Source: Amycolatopsis sp. cg9 (lineage in GTDB: Bacteria; Actinomycetota; Actinomycetes; Mycobacteriales; Pseudonocardiaceae). From it: DNA of 64,000 bases. Position numbers and translations under genes: made by a program. A model generated the notes under the pieces. The model saw only the letters and a program-made list of their open reading frames with translations. It ran no database searches and was not told the origin of the DNA. Shown here one piece after another: positions 17,632 to 26,150 of the stretch. Numbering within the stretch: the first letter of the stretch is position 1; each line of letters begins with the position of its first letter. The stretch covers positions 4,154,001-4,218,000 of the forward strand of contig NZ_CP166850.1 of NCBI RefSeq assembly GCF_041346945.1, read 5' to 3'.

Positions 17632-18911
17632 CCGGCCCGCGCGCCCGCTGGGCGGCGATGCTCGGCGTCGCCGCGGCGGTCTCGGCGCTGCTGGCGGCGA
17701 CGGGCTGGCTCACGCCGTCCCGGCAGCCGGCGGCCCAGGCGCCGGACCGCTGCACCATCCTGCAGGCGGAGAACGAACGCGGCGGCGCCCCGACGACGTT
17801 GCGGCTGCTGGAACTGCCCGGTGGCGCCACGAAACGCCTTACCCAGGCGGGGTTCTGGATCAACGCGATGGGCTACTCCGCCGCGCAGGGCGTCGTCTAC
17901 GGCGTCGCCGACGGCACCCGCCGCGGCCGCTACGACCACGGCGCGCACGCGGTCCGGATCGACGGCCAGGGCACCGTCACGGACCTGGGCGTGATCGGCC
18001 GCGCGGGCGCGACGCGTCCGGTGTGGAGCCTGGTCACCGGCGCCACCGCCGGTGCGATCGCCGGGAACCGCTGGTACGTCCGGCAGGACAGCGATCTGTA
18101 CACAGTGGACATCAGCCCGGCGACCCAGGACTACCTGCGGGTGGTGCACCGGACGGCGCTGCGCCCGGTGTCGCTGGCCGTGGGTGTCGACGACTTCGCC
18201 TACGACCCGGTGGACGGGCTGCTCTACGGCATCTCGACGACGTCGCGCGGCGGCGGCTCGGTCGTCACGCTCGACCCGGCGACCGGGAAGGTGGCGCCGG
18301 TGCCCGGACTGCGGTTCCCCCAGGGCGGCGCGTACGGGTCGGTCGTGCTCGGGCCCGGCGCGATCTACGCGACGGCCAACCGCGACGGGCACCGCAGCGT
18401 CACCTACCGGCTGCCGCGCGACGGCTCGGGCCCGGCGGTCGAGGTCGCGACCGGGCCGGTGCTGGTGAGCGGCGACGCGGCCGGCTGCTTGACCGAAGCG
18501 CCACCGCCTCCGCCTCCGCCCCCGCCGCCCCCGCCGCCCCCGTCGACCTCGGCTTCCGAGCCGCCCCCGCCCCCGCCGCCGCCGCCGGCGTCGACGACAC
18601 CGTCCCCGACGCCGACCACCCCGGCGCCGGAACCGCCGCCGCCGTCCCAGCCGCCACCGGTGGAACAACCCGCCGCCCCGGTTCCGACGCCGACCCCCAC
18701 CCCGGTCCCGGTCGTCCAGGCCCGGGCGTCGACCCCGGCCCCGGCTCCGCCCCCGACGTCGTCACCGCACGCGCGGCCGACGGAGAAGCCGGAGCCGGTG
18801 GTCGAGGACACCGGGCGGCGGACCCAGGAGAAACGCCGCTGGGGACTGACCGCCCTGATCCTGGTGCTCGGCGGCGGAGCGGCGGCCGCGCACGGCCGGC
18901 GGCACCGTTAA
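17628..18911 (+). CDS. Secreted beta-propeller-like protein with proline-rich stalk and C-terminal membrane helix
   Basis: 427 residues from TTG at 17628; an ATG at 17658 is the alternative, but only the TTG form gives a positively charged n-region (TGPRARW) before the signal helix. After the signal come about 250 residues of repeated strand motifs with internal YGVADG/YGISTT-type elements, resembling DUF6923 propeller-like proteins. Then follows a 150-residue Pro-rich linker with runs of Pro and PTPTP. A C-terminal TM helix (WGLTALILVLGGGAAAAHG) is bracketed by basic residues. The layout suggests a surface-displayed head on a stalk; no sortase motif was seen. Confidence 0.7.
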   Translation: MTGPRARWAAMLGVAAAVSALLAATGWLTPSRQPAAQAPDRCTILQAENERGGAPTTLRLLELPGGATKRLTQAGFWINAMGYSAAQGVVYGVADGTRRGRYDHGAHAVRIDGQGTVTDLGVIGRAGATRPVWSLVTGATAGAIAGNRWYVRQDSDLYTVDISPATQDYLRVVHRTALRPVSLAVGVDDFAYDPVDGLLYGISTTSRGGGSVVTLDPATGKVAPVPGLRFPQGGAYGSVVLGPGAIYATANRDGHRSVTYRLPRDGSGPAVEVATGPVLVSGDAAGCLTEAPPPPPPPPPPPPPPSTSASEPPPPPPPPPASTTPSPTPTTPAPEPPPPSQPPPVEQPAAPVPTPTPTPVPVVQARASTPAPAPPPTSSPHARPTEKPEPVVEDTGRRTQEKRRWGLTALILVLGGGAAAAHGRRHR

Positions 18912-19003
18912 CGCCACGGCCTTCTCGAAGACGGCCGTTGTCCACTTCGGCCGCACAGACTCCTCCTCCGGCGCGATCCACGCGCCGGAGGAGGAGAAAC
19001 CGG

Positions 19004-20571
19004 ATGAAGCGGGTACGAATCGCCCTGGTGGCCGGGGTCTTGGCGCTGCCGCTCGTGGCGGCGGACCGGCCGCGGCCCACGACCACGGCCCGCGGGCGAA
19101 GGACGACCACTACCGCGTTCGCGCGGGGCAGCCGCTGCGGGGCGGGGTGCTCGGCAACGACCGGTCCGCCACGGCGGTGGTGCGGCACACGCCGGCCGCG
19201 CACGGCACGGTGTCGATCGGCGCCGACGGGACTTTCCGCTACACCCCGGCGCCCGGCTTCACCGGCCGGGATTCCTTCACCTACACCGTTTCCGACGCGG
19301 TGAAGCTCTACCCGACAGCCCTGCCGCCGCTGGCGACGATCGGCGGCGTCGAGATCAAGGGCGGCGCCTACGGCTCGGCGCTGACCCCGGTGCCCGGCTC
19401 CCGGGACGAGTTCTACGGCCTGACCGACCGCGGCCCCAACGTCGACGCGCCCGGCGGCGGCAAGATCGAGCCGCTGCCCGCGTTCACGCCCGCGATCGGC
19501 AAGTTCCGGCTACGCGCCGGGAAAGCCGTGCTGGAGCGGACGATCCCGCTGCGCGCCGCGGACGGCACGCCGTACAACGGCCAGGTCAGCCCGCTCGCCG
19601 ACACGGGCGAGACCATCGTCGACCTCGCCGGGAACACCCTCCCGAAGTCGGCGGACGGCTACGACTCCGAAGGCCTCGCCATCCAGCGCGACGGCACGTT
19701 CTGGGTGTCCGACGAGTACGGCCCGTTCCTCACGCACTTCGGCCGCGACGGCCGCGCGCTCGAACGCCTTTCGCCGTACGACGGTTCGCTGCCGGGCGAG
19801 CTGAAGTACCGCGTCCCGAACAAGGGCATGGAAGGCCTCGCGCTCACCCCGGACGGCCGGACGCTGGTCGGCGTCATGCAGTCGGCGCTGCAGCAGCCGG
19901 ACCTGACGAAGAAGCCGGGCAACGTGACCACGCTGCGGATCGTCACCGTCGACCTGCGGACCCGCGCCACGCACGAGTACCTCTACCTGCTCGACGACCC
20001 GGACACGACGGGCACCGCGGTCAGCGAGATCACCGCGCTGTCGGCGACGCGGTTCCTGGTGGACGAGCGCGACGGCAAGCCCGAGCCGGGTGCCTTCAAG
20101 AAGTTGTACGAGATCGACCTGACCGGCGCCACCGACGTCGGCCCGCGCGCCGCGGGCTACGACGCCGTCAAGGGCGGGGTGCTCGTCGGCGGCAAGAGCA
20201 TCGACGCCTACGTCGGCAAGGACACCACGGCCCAGGCGACCGCCGACCTGGCCGCGGCCGGCCTCAAGCCGGTGGCCAAGAAGCTGTACCTGGACCTCGG
20301 CGCACTGGTGACCGGCCTGGACCCGAGCGGCGGCTTCTTCGGGCACGACAAGGTCGAGGGCGTCGCGACGACCGACGGCGGCCGCACCGTCGTGATCAGC
20401 AACGACAACGACTTCGGCATCGACGGCGTGACGAACGCGGCCCCGCCGTACGCGCTGCACCCGAAGACGCTGCCCGACGGCCGCCAGGACGACGGCGAGT
20501 ACCTGGCCGTCGACACGACGAGGCTCCCGGCGGCCACCAGCACCGCGACGGTCACGATCGACGTGCGCTAG
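19004..20571 (+). CDS. Phytase-like secreted esterase with an apparent frameshift after the signal peptide
   Basis: A signal peptide starts at ATG 19004 (MKRVRIALVAGVLALPLVAA) behind GGAGGAGGAG, but after about 20 codons it leaves the coding frame. The mature protein continues in another frame, as AAAHDHGPRAKDDHYRV and onward, open to 20571; its first in-frame start codon is only GTG 19147. One missing base near 19055-19070 explains this. The body holds a Big-type Ig module (GVLGNDR...YTPAPGFTGRDSFTYTVSD) and then the esterase-like-activity-of-phytase domain (FYGLTDRGPN, DSEGLAI, NKGMEGLAL, KVEGVATTD). If the shift is real the gene lacks an exported product. Confidence 0.75.
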
Positions 20572-21584
20572 TACTTGAACTGGTCGACGTTGTCGGCGGT
20601 GATGAGCAGCGGATCGCCCAGCAGGACGGTCTTCGACGGCGCGTCGAACCGCACCGCCGGCAACTCCAGGCTCACCTTGTTGACGGTCTGGAGCGGCTTG
20701 CCGTCGGCGACCTGCTTCGCCGTCCACGCGGTGAGGTAGCCGAGCGACTCGACGTTCCACAGCACCGACTGCGAGCAGGAACCGTCGAGCAGGAACGGCT
20801 TGATCGCCTGCGGCGTCCCGACGCCGACGGTGAACACCTGGCCGATCTTCTCCGTGTCGCGCACCGCCTTCGCGACGCCCGGCGCCGACGTCGTGCACTC
20901 GCCGATCAGCCCGGTCAGGCCGGGGTGGCGGGCCATCAGCTCCTTGGCGAGGTTCGTCGCGGTGTCCTGGTCCTCGCCCGCGTACACGGTCTCGACGAGC
21001 TGGGCCTTCGGGTACTGCGTGGCCGCGTAGTCCTTCTGGACCGAGATCCACGTGTTGAGGTTGGCCGCGGCCGGGCCGCAGGAGACGATCGCGTACTGGC
21101 CGGTGCCGCCGGTCTTCTTCATCAGCGCGTCGACGAGCGCGGTGCCGATGCCCTTGGCGGTGGCCTGGTTGACGAACACCTCACGCTGCGTGCCCGGCGC
21201 GTCGGTGTCCGAGGTCAGCACGTGGATGCCCTTCGCCCTGGCCTCGCCGATCACCTGGGCGAGCGCGGCCGGGTCGTTGGGCGCCACGGCGATGACGTCG
21301 ACCTTCTTCGCGATCAGCTCACGCAGGATGCTCACCTGGGCGGCCGGGTCGACGCTGCCCGGCGCGGTCGTGGACCACGTCACGCCCAGCTGCTTCGCCG
21401 CTTCCTGCCCGCCGGTGTCCATCGCTTCGAAGTACGGGATGCCGCCGATCTTCGGGACGAACGCGATCCGGGTCGGGGCCGGTGCGGGCGCGCTGCCCAG
21501 CTGGTCCGAGCAGCCCCCGAGCGCGAGCACCGCTCCCAGCGCCAGCGTCGCGACCAGCCGGAAGGTCTTCGTCGGCCCTCGCAT
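20568..21584 (-). CDS. Orphan sugar-binding lipoprotein (RhaS/LsrB-like)
   Basis: 338 residues. Lipobox ALGGCS, then a type 1 periplasmic-binding fold (IAFVPKIGGIPYFEAMDTGGQEAAKQLG; KVDVIAVAPNDPAAL; IHVLTSDTDAPGTQREVFV). These blocks are close to rhamnose and autoinducer-2 binding proteins. Start: two ATGs are possible; I choose 21584 because GAGGA lies nine bases upstream of it, whereas it abuts the first (21593). No permease or ATPase adjoins, so it must use a transporter encoded elsewhere. Its end overlaps the convergent phytase-like gene. Confidence 0.82.
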   Translation of the reverse strand: MRGPTKTFRLVATLALGAVLALGGCSDQLGSAPAPAPTRIAFVPKIGGIPYFEAMDTGGQEAAKQLGVTWSTTAPGSVDPAAQVSILRELIAKKVDVIAVAPNDPAALAQVIGEARAKGIHVLTSDTDAPGTQREVFVNQATAKGIGTALVDALMKKTGGTGQYAIVSCGPAAANLNTWISVQKDYAATQYPKAQLVETVYAGEDQDTATNLAKELMARHPGLTGLIGECTTSAPGVAKAVRDTEKIGQVFTVGVGTPQAIKPFLLDGSCSQSVLWNVESLGYLTAWTAKQVADGKPLQTVNKVSLELPAVRFDAPSKTVLLGDPLLITADNVDQFKY

Positions 21585-21764
21585 CCCACCCATTCCTCAC
21601 GACTTTCGGACGGTCTGCGCACGGTGGAGACCAAGGGCGAACGGTAGGGCCCCGGGTAACGGAGGTCAACGGGATGTGCGCAAAGGGTTACGGAAGTGAG
21701 TTCTGCTCCGGGGCGGACCGGCGGAAGATCGCCTGGCCGGCGGTATCGGCTACGCTGGGCGACG

Positions 21765-22133
21765 ATGGCCCGTCCTTCCGTGCCCGCCCGCTGGCTCCTG
21801 CTGGCCGCCTTGGCGTTCGCCGTGGTGGCGATGCACCACGTCCCGGCGGCCCACGAGCCGGTCGCGATGACGGCGGCGACGTCGATGACGGCGGACCGCC
21901 ACGCCGGAACCCCGGCGCCGGACCACGACGGCGGGCACTCCCCGCTCCACGACTGCCTCGCCGTGCTGACGGCGGTGGCGCTGCTGCTGCTCGCGGTGCT
22001 GCTGCTGCGGTACCGCTCCGCCGCCGTGGTGGTGGTCCGTCGGGTGCCGGGGGTGCCGTGGACCGCGCGCCCGCCGCCGGGCACCCGGGCCGGCCGGACC
22101 CTCCTCGCCGCTCACTGCGTTTTGCGGATCTGA
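21765..22133 (+). CDS. Small His-rich membrane protein (DUF6153-like)
   Basis: 122 residues: signal-like helix (WLLLAALAFAVVAMHHVP), a His/Met-rich loop (MTADRHAGTPAPDHDGGHSPLHDC), a second helix (LAVLTAVALLLLAVLLL) and a basic tail. The His-rich extracytoplasmic loop and the DUF305 neighbour suggest copper handling (inference). TACGCT lies eight bases before ATG 21765, which would fit a leaderless mRNA. Confidence in the family name is moderate. Confidence 0.7.
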   Translation: MARPSVPARWLLLAALAFAVVAMHHVPAAHEPVAMTAATSMTADRHAGTPAPDHDGGHSPLHDCLAVLTAVALLLLAVLLLRYRSAAVVVVRRVPGVPWTARPPPGTRAGRTLLAAHCVLRI

Positions 22134-22182
22134 TCGGCGCGGCTTCGCCGTGCCCTTTTCCGTCAACTCAGTGAGGTAGGAA

Positions 22183-22680
22183 ATGACCAGGAAGTTCCTG
22201 GCGGGCTTGCTGCTGCCCGCGCTCGTCCTGACCGGCTGCTCGACGCCGGTCACCCACAACGACGCGGACATCGCGTTCGCGCAGCAGATGATCCCGCACC
22301 ACGAACAAGCCGTGCGGATGGCGGAGCCGGTGCCGCAGCACACCGGCAACCCGCAGGTGATCGCCCTCGCCGACGGCATCGCCAAAGCCCAGCAGCCGGA
22401 GATCGACCAGCTCGAGACGTGGCTGGGCGAGTGGGGTGCGTCGTCGATGCCGGGCATGGACCACGGTGCCATGCCGGGGATGGGGGAACTCGACACCCTC
22501 CGCGACGCGGCTTACGACCGGAAGTGGCTGCAGCTGATGGTCGAGCACCACCGCGGTGCGATCGACATGGCCCGCACCGAGCTCGCGCAGGGTGCCGACG
22601 GTGACGCGAAGGCGATGGCCCAGCGGATCGTCGACACCCAGCAGTCCGAGGTGGACCGGATGACCACCCTGCTCGGCTGA
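22183..22680 (+). CDS. DUF305 lipoprotein
   Basis: 165 residues. Lipobox LTGCS, then a four-helix, ferritin-like-sized DUF305 domain with two metal-type motifs: FAQQMIPHHEQAVRMA and LMVEHHRGAIDMARTE. Met/His-rich SMPGMDHGAMPGM between them looks like a copper-binding loop. DUF305 proteins are often found with copper resistance genes. Start supported by GAGGTAGGA upstream. A 30-bp repeat array follows its stop. Confidence 0.88.
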   Translation: MTRKFLAGLLLPALVLTGCSTPVTHNDADIAFAQQMIPHHEQAVRMAEPVPQHTGNPQVIALADGIAKAQQPEIDQLETWLGEWGASSMPGMDHGAMPGMGELDTLRDAAYDRKWLQLMVEHHRGAIDMARTELAQGADGDAKAMAQRIVDTQQSEVDRMTTLLG

Positions 22681-22689
22681 CCCCAAGCG

Positions 22690-22830
22690 CCCCAATGTGG
22701 CGTTCGGTGCGTCCAGCGCACCGAACGCCACATTGGGTGCGTCCAGCGCGCCCAACGCCACATTGGGTGCGTCCAGCGCACCGAACGCCACATTGGGTGC
22801 GTCCAGCGCACCCAACGCCACATTGGGGTG
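22690..22830. repeat. Four 30-bp tandem repeats with an inverted half-copy
   Basis: Units at 22711, 22741, 22771 and 22801, each exactly 30 bp (GTCCAGCGCACCGAACGCCA plus CATTGGGTGC), vary at only a few positions. The 21 bases before the first unit (22690-22710) are the inverted form of half a unit, so the first unit makes a long hairpin (CCAATGTGGCGTTCGGTGC pairing with its complement). Being just after a stop codon it may act as a terminator; it is probably a lineage-specific intergenic repeat. Confidence 0.9.
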
Positions 22831-22864
22831 CTCTGGCGGTGTGACGCGCGGAACGTGCGCTTGG

Positions 22865-22883
22865 TACCCCCCAGGGGTATAGT
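22865..22883 (+). promoter_or_regulatory. CsoR-like operator overlapping a leaderless promoter
   Basis: TACCCC-CCA-GGGGTA (22865-22879) is the GC-box palindrome typical of copper-sensing CsoR operators. It overlaps a -10 element TATAGT (22878-22883) that lies seven bases before ATG 22891, implying a leaderless transcript. Repressor binding would occlude the -10. No csoR gene is in the window. Confidence 0.6.
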
Positions 22884-22890
22884 TACCGGC

Positions 22891-23346
22891 ATGAACGAAC
22901 AGCACGGGGCTTCGTGGGCGACGGCGATCCAGGCGACTCTGCACTGCCTGACCGGCTGCGCCATCGGTGAGGTGCTCGGCATGGTCCTGGGTACGGCGTT
23001 CGGCCTGCACAACGCGGCGACCGTCGTGCTGTCGATCGCGCTGGCCTTCGTCTTCGGCTACGGACTGACCATGCGGGGCGTCCTGAAGTCGGGGATGAAC
23101 CTGCAGGCGGCGTTCAAGGTCGCGCTGGCCGCGGACACCGTGTCGATCGCCGTCATGGAACTGATCGACAACACCGTCGTGGTGGCGATTCCGGGGGCGA
23201 TGGACGCGGGGCTGGCCAGCTTCCTGTTCTGGCTGGCCTTGGCGCTGTCGCTGGCGGTCGCGTTCGTCGTCACGGTGCCGGTGAACAAGTGGATGATCGG
23301 GCGCGGGCTCGGCCACGCCAAGGTGCACGCGCACCACCAGCACTGA
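22891..23346 (+). CDS. DUF4396 membrane protein, predicted copper-regulated
   Basis: 151 residues, four membrane helices. The first carries a conserved HCLTGCAIGEVLGM motif, whose His and two Cys could bind a metal; the C-terminus ends HAKVHAHHQH. DUF4396 proteins have no proven function but are recurrent in copper clusters (family recollection). The promoter contains a CsoR-like palindrome at 22865-22879, which supports a copper link. Confidence 0.8.
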   Translation: MNEQHGASWATAIQATLHCLTGCAIGEVLGMVLGTAFGLHNAATVVLSIALAFVFGYGLTMRGVLKSGMNLQAAFKVALAADTVSIAVMELIDNTVVVAIPGAMDAGLASFLFWLALALSLAVAFVVTVPVNKWMIGRGLGHAKVHAHHQH

Positions 23347-23351
23347 AAAGC

Positions 23352-23383
23352 GCGTCCGGGGAGGTGGCGGCCTCCCCGGACGC
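23352..23383 (+). terminator. Bidirectional hairpin terminator
   Basis: GCGTCCGGGGAGG and CCTCCCCGGACGC form a perfect 13-bp stem with a six-base loop, just after the DUF4396 stop and just before the convergent GH88 stop. Confidence 0.7.
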
Positions 23384-23385
23384 CG

Positions 23386-24615
23386 CTACACGCTCGACAG
23401 GTCGACCGCGCGGTCGACCTTCCGCCGGTCCAGCACCCGCAGGATGCCTTCCAGCAGGTAGTAGTCGGCGTAGGGGAGGGACACCTCGACGCCGTCCTCG
23501 GCCGGGCGGTTGCGGGTGCAGCGGGCGACGCTCGCCTCGGCGCGGGCGGACTTCGTCGTCAGGCACGTCCGCGACACCGCCGTCAGGATCCGCAGCGCGC
23601 TTTCCCGGTACTGCGGGCGGTGCGTGAGCTCGGCCAGGTCCAGCAGGCCGCACGCCATGATCACGCCGGCGGAGGCGTCCTTGACGTCGTCGGGGGCCTG
23701 CGGGGCCAGGTAGTCCCACACCGGCACGTGGTCGGCGGTCAGCCGGGACAGCGCGTAGTCCGCGAGGCGGCGGGCCGTGGCCAGGAACTCCGCGTCGCCG
23801 GTGCGCCGGTGGATCGTGGTGAAGCCGTAGACCCCCCACGCCTGCCCGCGCGACCAGCACGACGCGGGGCTGTAGCCCTGCACGGTGTTCGGTCCGATCG
23901 GCGCGCCGGTGACCGGGTCGAAGTCGAAGACGTGCGGGGTCGAGCCGTCGGGGCGCGGGAAGTTCCGCTGCGCGGTCTTGGCGTGCGCGATCGCGATGTC
24001 GAGGTAGCGCGGGTCCCCGGTCTGCCGGCTCGCGAACGCCAGCAGGTCCAGGTTCATCATCGTGTCCATGATGACGCGGCCCGCGTTGTTCGGGTCGGTG
24101 AGCGCGCCCCAGGCGCGGATGAACTTCCCGGCCGGGTTGTAGCGCTTGATGAGCGACGACGCGGCCTGGATCGCGCCCGCGCGCCACTTCTCGTCGCCGG
24201 TGAGCCGCCACGCGGTCACCCAGGACGGGTAGAAGAGGAAACCGAGGTCGTGCGTGCCGGTGTCGTTCTGGCGCGGGGCGAGTTTCTCCGCGGACGCCAG
24301 CGCGAGGGTCTTGAATTGTTCCTCGCCGCTGTGCAGCCAGGCCAGCCACAACTGGCCGGGCCAGAATCCGCCGACCCAGTCGCCATTCTGCGAATAGGTC
24401 CATTTCTCGAACTTCGTGCCGACCGGGAACGCGGTGACGCCGGGGGCCACCGCGCGCAGCTTGGCCACCGCGTAATCGGCCGCCTGGCGGAGCGTCCGGT
24501 TCACCGTGGCCTGGTCGGAAGCTTCGGTCGTGGCAGCGAAAGCAGAGGTCGGACTGCTCGCGGCCACCGCGGCACCGGCCGCGGTGGTCAGCAGGGTTCT
24601 CCGGGAAACGCTCAC
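23386..24615 (-). CDS. Tat-exported GH88-family unsaturated glucuronyl hydrolase
   Basis: 409 residues. Twin-arginine signal SRRTLLTTAAGAAVAA. The alpha-barrel core has GFWPGQLWLAWL, a catalytic-type Asp in VIMDTMMNLDLL, SCWSRGQAWGVYGFTTIH and a second Asp in VKDASAGVIMACGLLDL, as in GH88 hydrolases. These remove delta-4,5-unsaturated uronic acid from lyase products of uronic-acid polysaccharides. Complements the GH105 enzymes at 5259-6335 and 33877-35061. Start ATG 24615 has no strong ribosome-binding site but fits the signal peptide. Confidence 0.87.
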   Translation of the reverse strand: MSVSRRTLLTTAAGAAVAASSPTSAFAATTEASDQATVNRTLRQAADYAVAKLRAVAPGVTAFPVGTKFEKWTYSQNGDWVGGFWPGQLWLAWLHSGEEQFKTLALASAEKLAPRQNDTGTHDLGFLFYPSWVTAWRLTGDEKWRAGAIQAASSLIKRYNPAGKFIRAWGALTDPNNAGRVIMDTMMNLDLLAFASRQTGDPRYLDIAIAHAKTAQRNFPRPDGSTPHVFDFDPVTGAPIGPNTVQGYSPASCWSRGQAWGVYGFTTIHRRTGDAEFLATARRLADYALSRLTADHVPVWDYLAPQAPDDVKDASAGVIMACGLLDLAELTHRPQYRESALRILTAVSRTCLTTKSARAEASVARCTRNRPAEDGVEVSLPYADYYLLEGILRVLDRRKVDRAVDLSSV

Positions 24616-24745
24616 AGGGGACCGCCATTCCGTGTGGGGAAAGTGCCCGGAATTTTTGCACGGGCACCCAGCCGTTGTACACCCGGCGGACCGGCATTCA
24701 TGGTTGTGAATTGATGTCCCGGTGAGCGGAATGGCGGAGAAAAGG

Positions 24746-24778
24746 GCGAAGGCCCGGTGGGGGACACCGGGCCTTCGC
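24746..24778 (-). terminator. Rho-independent terminator of SH3-like protein gene
   Basis: Perfect 14-bp stem GCGAAGGCCCGGTG / CACCGGGCCTTCGC with a five-base loop. Read on the minus strand it is followed by CCCTTTTCTCC, a T-rich tract. It lies 61 bases after the stop of the 24840-26063 gene. Confidence 0.8.
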
Positions 24779-24839
24779 TGTTATCGCGGGGGTGAGGGCA
24801 GTCAACCACGCGATGATCGAGGCTCGCTCGAGCCGCCGG

Positions 24840-26063
24840 TCAGCACTTCGGCGCCACCGGGAGGTCGGAGCCGGTCTGCAGGTAGGTGTCCGACACGTAG
24901 TGGCCGGGGCCGATGCGGTCCCAGATGTTGCTGGTGCCGAACTTGCCGGTGACGGTGTCGCCCTCGACGTAGCACTCGATGTTCACCTTGGCGTAGTTCG
25001 CCGCGAGGCCCTTGATGGCGGCCGAGGTGCTCGCGCTCGCCCGGACGTTCATCGGGTCGCCCGCGGTGCTGACCACGCCGGTCGGGCCGGAGCCGGTCCA
25101 CAGGTAGGTGACGTTCACGTTGCCGTTGTCGGACATGCCGAGCCCGTCCCAGAAGACGCCGTCGGCGAGGTCGATGCCGGCCGGGTTCGCCACCTTGTAG
25201 CCGAGGCCGCTCTTGCCGCCGTTGTACCCGTTGTAGTACGCGGCGTACGCCTCGGGCTGGCCCTGCGGCAGGTCCTTGAACTTGGTCCGGACCGACGCCG
25301 GGTTCCAGTAGTCGTCCTGCTCGTTCCACGGGCCGATGTCCCACACCGGCGCGTACTCGCACTTGCTGCCGTCGGTGCGGCAGACGCGCACGGAGTAGGT
25401 GCCGGATCCCTTGCCGGACAAGCCCTTCCCGGACGGCAGCGCGACGAAGTGGTCGCGGCTGGTGATGACGTGGCCGTTCGCGGTCGTGCCGCCGATCAGG
25501 CCCTCGCGGGTGCCGTAGACCTTGTACGTCAGCGCGGCGGTTTCGGCCAGCGCGTTGACCTGCGGGGCGTTGTCGGCGCTGAGCTTCACGCTCTTCACCG
25601 AGGGCCGCACGCCGTCGGTGGTGCTGTGCAGGCTGATGCGTACCTGCACGGAGCTGACGGCGGTCTTCAGCGTGGTGCCCGCGGGCGTCCACTCGGTCCA
25701 GTCGTTCACGCCGGTCCGGCCGCGGACGTCGACGTCGATCGACGTGCCCTTCGGCGTGTCGGCGGTCAGCTCCGCGCTGACGCGGTTGGCGGCCGCGCCG
25801 AGCGCGTGCTCGGCGGTGGTGAGACTGCCTTCGCTGCCGGCGAAGACGCGGGCGGTTCTGTGCCACGCGGCGTCGGCCAGCGTCAGCGTTCCGCCGGCGG
25901 CGGCGACGTTGACGTCATCGGTGTCCACAGTGGACACATCAGCGGTCCAGCTCGCGCCGTCGGCCTTCGTGGCGGCCTGGGCGGGGGCTCCGGCCAGCGC
26001 CGTCACCGCCCCCGCGGCCAGAACCGCCGCGGTCACGCGGCCGGCCTTCCTGATCCGGATCAT
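24840..26063 (-). CDS. Secreted protein with C-terminal bacterial SH3-like domain
   Basis: 407 residues. Sec signal ending APAQA. N-terminal region (residues about 35-170) is beta-rich; a central domain has YSVRVCRTDGSKCEYAPVWDIGPWNEQDDYWNP; the C-terminal 80 residues are an SH3-like module (GDPMNVRASASTSAAIKGLAANYAKVNIECYVEGD) ending YLQTGSDLPVAPKC. The same C-terminal module, with the same ending pattern, forms the N-terminal half of the 29210-29866 protein. SH3-like domains often bind cell wall. GAAGGGAG precedes the ATG. A SARP-type direct repeat lies 58 bases upstream of the start. Confidence 0.75.
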   Translation of the reverse strand: MIRIRKAGRVTAAVLAAGAVTALAGAPAQAATKADGASWTADVSTVDTDDVNVAAAGGTLTLADAAWHRTARVFAGSEGSLTTAEHALGAAANRVSAELTADTPKGTSIDVDVRGRTGVNDWTEWTPAGTTLKTAVSSVQVRISLHSTTDGVRPSVKSVKLSADNAPQVNALAETAALTYKVYGTREGLIGGTTANGHVITSRDHFVALPSGKGLSGKGSGTYSVRVCRTDGSKCEYAPVWDIGPWNEQDDYWNPASVRTKFKDLPQGQPEAYAAYYNGYNGGKSGLGYKVANPAGIDLADGVFWDGLGMSDNGNVNVTYLWTGSGPTGVVSTAGDPMNVRASASTSAAIKGLAANYAKVNIECYVEGDTVTGKFGTSNIWDRIGPGHYVSDTYLQTGSDLPVAPKC

Positions 26064-26120
26064 CCCCGGTTCTCCCTTCGCACCTGTTCACTCGAACGTG
26101 GCGAAAGACTGGCGGGACGG

Positions 26121-26138
26121 CGTACATGATCCGTACAA
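26121..26138 (-). promoter_or_regulatory. SARP-type heptamer direct repeat before SH3-like gene
   Basis: On the minus strand TTGTACG-GATC-ATGTACG: two heptamers with a 4-bp spacer, i.e. 11-bp periodicity, the layout bound by SARP regulators at -35 positions. Nine bases downstream is CAGTCT, a usable -10. The same element occurs at 29171-29188. Confidence 0.6.
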
Positions 26139-26150
26139 GCAGGATGTGCG

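Noticed and set aside
22690..22830. CRISPR-like array
   Set aside because: Units abut without unique spacers and there are no cas genes; it is a plain tandem repeat.
22697..22882. Open frame over the 30-bp repeats giving a repetitive peptide (NATLGASSAP)
   Set aside because: It exists only because the repeat unit is a multiple of three; there is no ribosome-binding site and it runs into the DUF4396 promoter.
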